In this document: piece after piece, positions 58,764 through 64,000 of the stretch
How the letters are laid out: every line of letters begins with the position of its first letter
Position numbering within the stretch: the stretch's first letter is position 1
Source: Ephydatia muelleri
Lineage: Eukaryota > Porifera > Demospongiae > Spongillida > Spongillidae
Assembly: GCA_013339895.1 (NCBI GenBank)
Contig: JABACO010000001.1
Span: forward strand, 12,529,735-12,593,734
Reading direction: 5' to 3'
DNA length: 64,000 nt
The notes under the pieces: generated by a model
The model's input: only the letters and a program-made list of their open reading frames with translations
Databases searched by the model: none
What the model was told of the DNA's origin: nothing
Translations under genes and position numbers: made by a program

Positions 58764-59365
58764 AGATAAAAGCAAAGGTATGTTGTCCTTAGACCCCTCG
58801 CCAGGATAGCTCTGGCCACCTGCAATTTTTCAATGCATCATTAGTAATAAAAAAAATCATCTCCATAAGTCTGTTGCAATGGAACTTCTCACAATACGAA
58901 CCGCAATCCACCAGAATGCCATGCACTATTATCTGGATACAAAACTGATTCATGTCATAAAACTCTCATGCAACAGAACCAACAGAGTGAATGCCTAGCT
59001 TCAACAGCTAGCTTCCATGAGCTTTCGTTCCACGTTGTTTGCAACTGTCAGACATTGGAAGTTTTTAGGAACTGAAAATGCATGTCAGCTGCTGCCTTTG
59101 GGGATACCCTGTTGCATGTGGCAAAGAGGCTAGCCTTGAAAATGTCTCTTGGGGTTCCTGCCCCAATTCTCATAAGTCTCTATAGCTAATGCCATCTCCA
59201 CATCAACATCATCCTCATCATCATTCGGTCCTTCTGAATATGCTCAGCCTTCCTAGCAAACTACTGCGCCTGTTTGAGGTGGCTGTTTTTGGCCCATTCC
59301 TATTTCCAGGCCATGCAAAATTTCACAGACCTCAGCAAGAAAACACTGTATCGTTGCAAGTTGCC
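58764..59365. other. Gene-free stretch with possible LINE remnants
   Basis: Broken frames only. The run around 59060-59160 (tggggataccctgttgcatg) may belong to the same LINE family but cannot be aligned by eye. Confidence 0.35.
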
Positions 59366-59369
59366 CTGA

Positions 59370-60033
59370 GTTGCATGCCCCCACCATGTGACATTCTTGG
59401 TGTTGCAATAGGAGACTACTTGCATTGCTCAAAGTTCATTGTAGGAAAATGAAGAAACGTTTGTCATAAAAATTGGAAAGCCACCAGTTTAACTCATTGC
59501 TTGAGGGTATCTCTAGCGCAGACAAATTAAAGCTAATCTATTATCTATTTCGGCCCCTCATGCAGCCTCGTGGTTGTCTGTAGTTCCATCTCCCTGCTTG
59601 GATCTGCATTTCAAACTTAATAAGCTTCACGCATCTAACTGGTGGTGGTTGGGACTGGACACCTCCAGGTAAATTCCTGTGTCCTATATGCTCTGAGAAA
59701 GCTTTGGAACCCCTTGGGCACCATGTAGTTACAGCTGTACATATATCCGTGGATGTAGTAATTGGGCACAATGTCTTGCGAGATACCTTTGTTTGTCGAC
59801 TCACATGGAATCGACAGTTCAGATGTGAATGATCTTACACCTGATCACACATCCTGCAATGTCCTGGTAGCATGGTGGAAGAAGGGTTTGTCTGCTGCAA
59901 TGGACATAATAGTCACATCCTCAATCTCCCCTGCCATTTTTAAAGAGTCCTGTCTGACAGCTGGGGCAAGCTGCAGGTGCTGCAGTGGCCTGCAACATGT
60001 TCCTGAAGACCAGAAATGTGTTGATTTGGAGTG
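59370..60033 (+). mobile_element. LINE fragment H: thumb, CCHC and nuclease domain
   Basis: It encodes LSCMPPPCDILGVAIGDYLH and, after a deletion, SISAPHAASWLSVV, LHASNWWWLGLDTS, EPLGHHVVTA (zinc motif), GHNVLRDTFVCRLTW and LVAWWKKGLSAAMDIIVTSS. The last block is the clearest copy here of the C-terminal nuclease-like domain (AAMDIIV). It ends near 60033 without a poly(A) run. Frame changes separate the blocks. Confidence 0.7.
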
Positions 60034-60475
60034 ATCTGTTTCCCATTAACTGTAAGTCTTATGAGATAAAATTATTATTAATGTACAATAATAAAGCAGA
60101 TTGGCTAGTGCACCTCCCTTTGCAGCAGAGACCTGCAAGCTCCTCTTGAATTGACTCAAATGTCAGTACCTGTATCCCTATGGCGATAGAAACTCTTAGT
60201 ACCTGTATCCCTATGGCGATAGAAACTCTTGGAATTGGAGGAAGAAACTCTTGGAATTGGAGGAATGAAGTCCAAGACATGTTCTCAGGACTGGTGTCCC
60301 ATCTTGCCATTCCCCAAAGCATCAGTCGTGGCTGACACATAAACAGAAGGCTGAATTTACATTGGCCCGGTCAAACTCTAGAACCATCTTGGCTAGGGAG
60401 ACTCTGCCCTAATGACATTGACTGTGTGTTCAATAGTTAAATTTAACAAGCCATTAAAAATAATGATAATAAGTA
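60034..60475. repeat. Short tandem duplications between LINE fragments
   Basis: At 60163-60231 a 33-bp unit (tacctgtatccctatggcga...) occurs twice, followed at about 60220-60265 by a 23-bp unit (gaaactcttggaattggagg...) twice. The rest is gene-free. Confidence 0.7.
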
Positions 60476-60479
60476 TATT

Positions 60480-60850
60480 TTTATTATGGTACATGGATGA
60501 TGTGGTCATTGTTGGGTCAAGGCAAGCTGCTTTGTGGCTTTGAAAATTATCCAACAGCTTGGTCCTCCTCTAGGACTTTTTATCAACATCTTGAAATGTG
60601 AACTTTGATCTGTGAGCTTTACCAGAAGTTATGCACTGAGTGTTCAATTTTAGGTGCTACTATTGGTGATCTTATTATTTGTGCCAAGGTCATTGCTGCA
60701 ACAAAAGCGAAAGCAAAGCCTCAAGCTTGTGGAATTGCTGAAGGATGTAGGGTCATTTGATTCCCTAGTTTCTCTGTTGTTACTTCGCCAATGTGGAGGA
60801 TTCTGTAAGATGGTCCATGTCATTGCCATATGCACATCCTCTTCTTGAGC
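60480..60850 (+). mobile_element. LINE fragment I: RT palm with YMDD
   Basis: It reads WYMDDVVIVGSRQAAL (catalytic motif YMDD where fragment C has YLDD), then KIIQQLGPPLGLFINILKCE, GATIGDLIICAKVIAATKAK and LLLRQCGGFCKMVHVIA. Stops lie between the blocks and both ends are lost. Confidence 0.65.
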
Positions 60851-61485
60851 ATTAGAAGGTGTGCAATTATATTTTTTGACAATGAAGTCCGCCAGACATT
60901 TCAGATAACATGTGCATGTACCCATCTAATTTAGTTCGGCAGCATGCAGGGTCAGTTGAGCTTGAGTAGAGGTTTAGCACCCAACAACAGCAACAATGTA
61001 TGGGCTAAACAAAAACTTGATCAATTGATCTCTTCCTACTCCATTAGCTACCAAAAACTCTTCTGTGGTCATTGTCCCTGATGATTTCTATATCATAGCT
61101 ATTTTTCAGTCCTTTCCAAAAACAACAGCACATAGACCATCTGGTCTATATAATTTAGAGGCCGCTAAAAATTCCACTACAGTTTTCCATATGCTAGAAT
61201 CTCAGAGAATTTGCTTACCTCTGGGAAAGTTCCTGTTTTTGTCCCCAAATATTTAGCTGGAGGCAGTCTCATATCTTTTGGGAACCAAGTCATTAGCGCT
61301 ATTAGGCCCTCCGGTTGGGAAATAGCTTTGTGCAGTGGGGAGTAGGCTAAGACTGTGAGTTTTTTTTGCACCTTATCAGTTTGGTGTGGCCTGTCTATAT
61401 AGGCAGATAAAGTGACTCATGGAATTAGTTCTTTCACCGAAGAGAATTGGACAGACTATGATCTTACAGTGCTAAGGTTCGACAT
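60851..61485. other. Gene-free stretch
   Basis: Diverged LINE-like DNA is likely but cannot be aligned by eye. No gene. Confidence 0.35.
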
Positions 61486-61489
61486 GCAT

Positions 61490-61565
61490 GCTGTCTAATA
61501 AATTTAGTCTTGTTTCCCATCAGGCTCTGTTGAATGAATGTGCCCACTGCTTTCTACTTGCTTCC
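61490..61565 (+). mobile_element. LINE fragment J: scrap of RT
   Basis: LVSHQALLNECAHCFLLASM matches the stretch LVSRQVILDECALHFPELLP of segment A, just after the RT A motif. About 25 codons remain. Confidence 0.55.
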
Positions 61566-61637
61566 ATGGGCGTCATGGTGTTAACTTTTTTTTGACCGCT
61601 ACTGTAACTCCCCTTATATGCGGTACTTACTCCACTA

Positions 61638-61915
61638 TTTACAACGAGGAAAGGTACAGTCAGCTTATCGTCCTGAGCCTTTACAGGTCTTCCTCCCCCA
61701 TGTGGCAGGCTCGTCTGAAGGACGGAAGTTTCCCTGATGCTGTTCTGAGTATCGACCAAACTGCAGAATCGTGCGAAATGGCCTTCCCGCAACTTCAACA
61801 GACGATTGCCTTACGCTTCTCATCGACATTCTCCCTGGTAGCCTACCTGTCCACGCATTCTCAAACTATCTTTTTCTCCTATGAGCAGCTCCACTCGCTG
61901 CAGTCGCTCGCATAG
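61638..61915 (+). other. Coding-like end of an unidentified element, followed by shared tail
   Basis: A frame reads SQLIVLSLYRSSSPMWQARL, DGSFPDAVLSIDQTAESC and ends SYEQLHSLQSLA at 61915. It is followed directly by the sequence shared with 36845-37058. It may be the 3' end of a retroposed element or captured gene. No family recognised. Confidence 0.3.
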
Positions 61916-61919
61916 TGAT

Positions 61920-62105
61920 TTAAATTGATTTTTTAACAAGTTTAGAATTTACAATAAATCGGTTTGATTATGATATGTGTACATCGTAAAATAATAACAC
62001 GAACCATTCTTAAACTACAATCAAGACAAAAAATTAATTTCTACCGCGCATTATTTATTCATAAAAGTATGTCATTGCGTCATTGCGTATCCAATTAATA
62101 TAATT
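61920..62105 (-). repeat. Shared tail repeat, copy 2
   Basis: Complement of 36845-37058 (contains aaactacaatcaagacaaaa and tttctaccgcgcattattta). Here it lacks a long poly(A) run and directly follows the stop of the frame ending at 61915 on the opposite strand. Confidence 0.6.
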
Positions 62106-62131
62106 AATAATGGTGAGGAGCGGATTATACC

Positions 62132-63622
62132 GGGTGTTCGCAAATGAAGGCAAAGGTTTTAAATGAGAATAACTTTTGACCTGATGGAGTAAAGATCGGA
62201 GATTTGGAAATTAACATGCTGCCGCTAGGCAAATTTTTGTCAACTAGTATGGTTAATGTTTATTATTGAACCATCGATTTTCGCTCCAGTTGAATCTAAA
62301 CCCCTATTAAGATTTTACTGTTGCCCGTATATAGCGTGTGACAACTTTTTTTCAGCACAGAAAACCTGCAAATACGCTTCGGTCGTTACCCTTGCGCATG
62401 CGCATTGCATCACATAAGTTTCCAGCTTCGAGCCAATCGTCTTATGTCATGAACTGACTTGCTACAAAATTGATCGACTCACGTTACTTCTGGGGCCCAG
62501 ACCAAGCTTATTGCCCTCTGCATTGCAAGTGACGCAAACAACTAGCAACACAGAGATAAAAATAACTGGTAATGCAGAGGCACACATGATATTGCAATGC
62601 TGAGGCACACACCACTACCGAAGGAAAGGAACACACCTTGCAATGCACTGAAGCACAACTTGCAATGTAGAGGCACACACACTAGCACTGCACAGGCATA
62701 TACAACTAGCAATGCAAAGGCACACACCACTTCTGAAAGGGAGGACACACATTTTTGCAATGCACTGAACACAAGTAGCAATGCAGACACACACACAAAC
62801 ACACACACACACACACACACAACTATTAATGCAGAGGTACAGACAATTAGCAATGCAGAGGCACACACAACTGGCTATGCAAAGTCATACACCACTACCA
62901 AATGACACATCTTTGCAATGCACTGCAATGCGGAGAAGTACACACAGCTAGCAATGAAGAGGCACACACAAAGCAGATGCACACACAACTTGCAATGCAG
63001 AGGCACAAAAAAATAGCAACGCAGGGGCATATACATCTACTGTTACACACAGGCCATTAAGATAAAAATAACCTCGCCTGTTGTTACATGTAACTAGCTC
63101 CCTGAAAGACCTGTGCATTAATCACAAAAGCGATTGAGCTTGAGCTAGCGTATTACTGCGTATGCACGAATGAAAAACATTTATATCAGGGAGAGGTTGG
63201 TTTGGGGATTTATAAGTGTGGAAGGTGTTGTTATTAGCCTGAAACCACTCACCCATGTAGTCGAAAGTGTCGTACAAAATGCATGCTGCTTTGTTGCATA
63301 ATAAATTGTGGGGCTAATAAGCTTGGTCTGGGCCCCAGAAGTAACGTGAGTCGATCAATTATGTAGCAAGTCAGTTCATGACATAAGACGATTGGCTCGA
63401 AGCTGGAAACTTATGTGATGCAATGCGCATGCGCAAGGGTATAACGACCGAAGCGTATTTGCAGGTTTTCTGTGCTGAAAAAAAGTTGTCACACGCTATA
63501 TACGGGCAACAGTGAAATCTTAATAGGGGTTTAGATTCAACTGGAGGGAAAATCGATGGTTCAATAATAAACATTAACCATACCAGTGACAAAAATTTGC
63601 CTAGCGGCAGCATATTAATTTC
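62132..63622. mobile_element. Inverted-repeat element with about 310-bp arms around minisatellite
   Basis: The arms 62207-62515 and 63313-63622 are complementary with few changes (gcgcatgcgcattgcatcac, tactggggcccagaccaag). Outside the left arm lies a GGGTGTTC-type end (62132) similar to those at 47784 and 26899; the right arm lacks it. Between the arms are minisatellite units (gcaatgcagaggcacacac) and about 240 bp of other DNA. No protein is encoded. The right outer end is probably lost. Confidence 0.6.
62520..63035. repeat. Minisatellite of gcaatgcagaggcacacac units, first block
   Basis: Irregular units of 20-45 bp with the core agcaatgcagaggcacacac lie between the arms of the inverted repeat. 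A (CA)n stretch sits at 62795-62821. Frames here are by-products. Confidence 0.85.
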
Positions 63623-63625
63623 ACA

Positions 63626-64000
63626 TTGCACTTGAAGCACAAGTAGCAATGTAGAGGGGGGGAGGGGGAGGGTGGATGTGGCATTGCATGTCATTCAGAA
63701 GGTCAGACCAATGTTGTGTTAGCCTGTTTGTGGGGCATGCAGGGGGTCATTCAAGCCTGTATGAAGCATTCTTAGCCTTTGTGTAGGTTAAACCCTCCAA
63801 CTACTTGGCTAATTCTGGGTATAGCAACAACCAATGCAGTGACACCAGAGCCACACACACAACTAGACTGTAGGAATGCAAAGCCACACAACTTGCATTG
63901 CAGAGGCACACATGAAATTGCAATGCTGAGGCACACACCACTACCGAAGGAAAGGACACAAACCTTGCAATGCAACTAGCAACGCAGAGCCACACACAAC
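63626..64000. repeat. Minisatellite, second block, running off the window
   Basis: The same units resume outside the right arm from about 63840. The stretch at 63903-63982 nearly repeats 62577-62650 (ccactaccgaaggaaaggac). Bases 63630-63835 between them are gene-free with a G-rich patch at 63656-63675. Confidence 0.8.

Overview
The window looks like a stretch of an invertebrate animal nuclear genome, most likely a demosponge. Genes are split by GT-AG introns that are often very short (47-75 nt). The host genes are animal-type: an ephrin-fold membrane protein, an FN3/laminin-G usherin-like protein, methionyl-tRNA synthetase and a seven-helix receptor. The DNA is crowded with non-LTR (LINE-type) fragments, cut-and-paste transposons, fold-back elements and micro/minisatellites. 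The sponge assignment is an inference. No tRNA, rRNA, CRISPR or operon-like organisation was seen, and no LTR, Polinton or other virus-like element was recognised.

Layout. 1-7.1 kb: the 3' part of an ephrin-like gene (copy 1). 8.2 kb: a fold-back element. 9.9-12.3 kb: two or three candidate exons of an unrecognised gene. 12.7-18.1 kb: a copy of a spliced, transposon-like gene family (called family X here), split by a 4.6-kb pogo/Tigger element that itself carries an internal LINE reverse-transcriptase segment. 18.1-18.8 kb: a large fold-back element. 20.8-21.8 kb: an intact single-exon seven-helix receptor. 22.7-22.9 kb: two orphan exons of methionyl-tRNA synthetase. 24.5 kb: a 21-bp minisatellite. 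25.4-26.3 kb: a second family X copy. 27-32 kb: LINE fragments and fold-back elements. 33.4-35.4 kb: usherin-like exons. 35.5-42.4 kb: minisatellite, hAT-like ends, LINE fragments and a 1.7-kb satellite. 43.4-51 kb: the second, 5'-complete ephrin-like gene, whose last visible intron holds a nested Tc1/mariner relic. 52.4-54 kb: an unassigned reading frame and a DNA element. 54.6-56.3 kb: a GH19 chitinase-like gene with two lesions. 57-62 kb: a hAT fragment and a graveyard of LINE fragments. 62-64 kb: a long inverted repeat and minisatellite.

The best-supported biology is the ephrin-like pair. In copy 2, exon phases join through at least ten exons into signal peptide, four-cysteine ephrin core, cysteine-rich repeats, one membrane helix and a short tail. 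Copy 1 shows the same exon series from the cysteine-rich part onward, with a different, shorter end. Family X is the most unusual element: two dispersed copies share an intron of 47 and 49 nt at the same codon and phase.

Coordinates of exons come from splice-site reading by eye, without transcript data. Family names rest on motif recognition, not on database searches.
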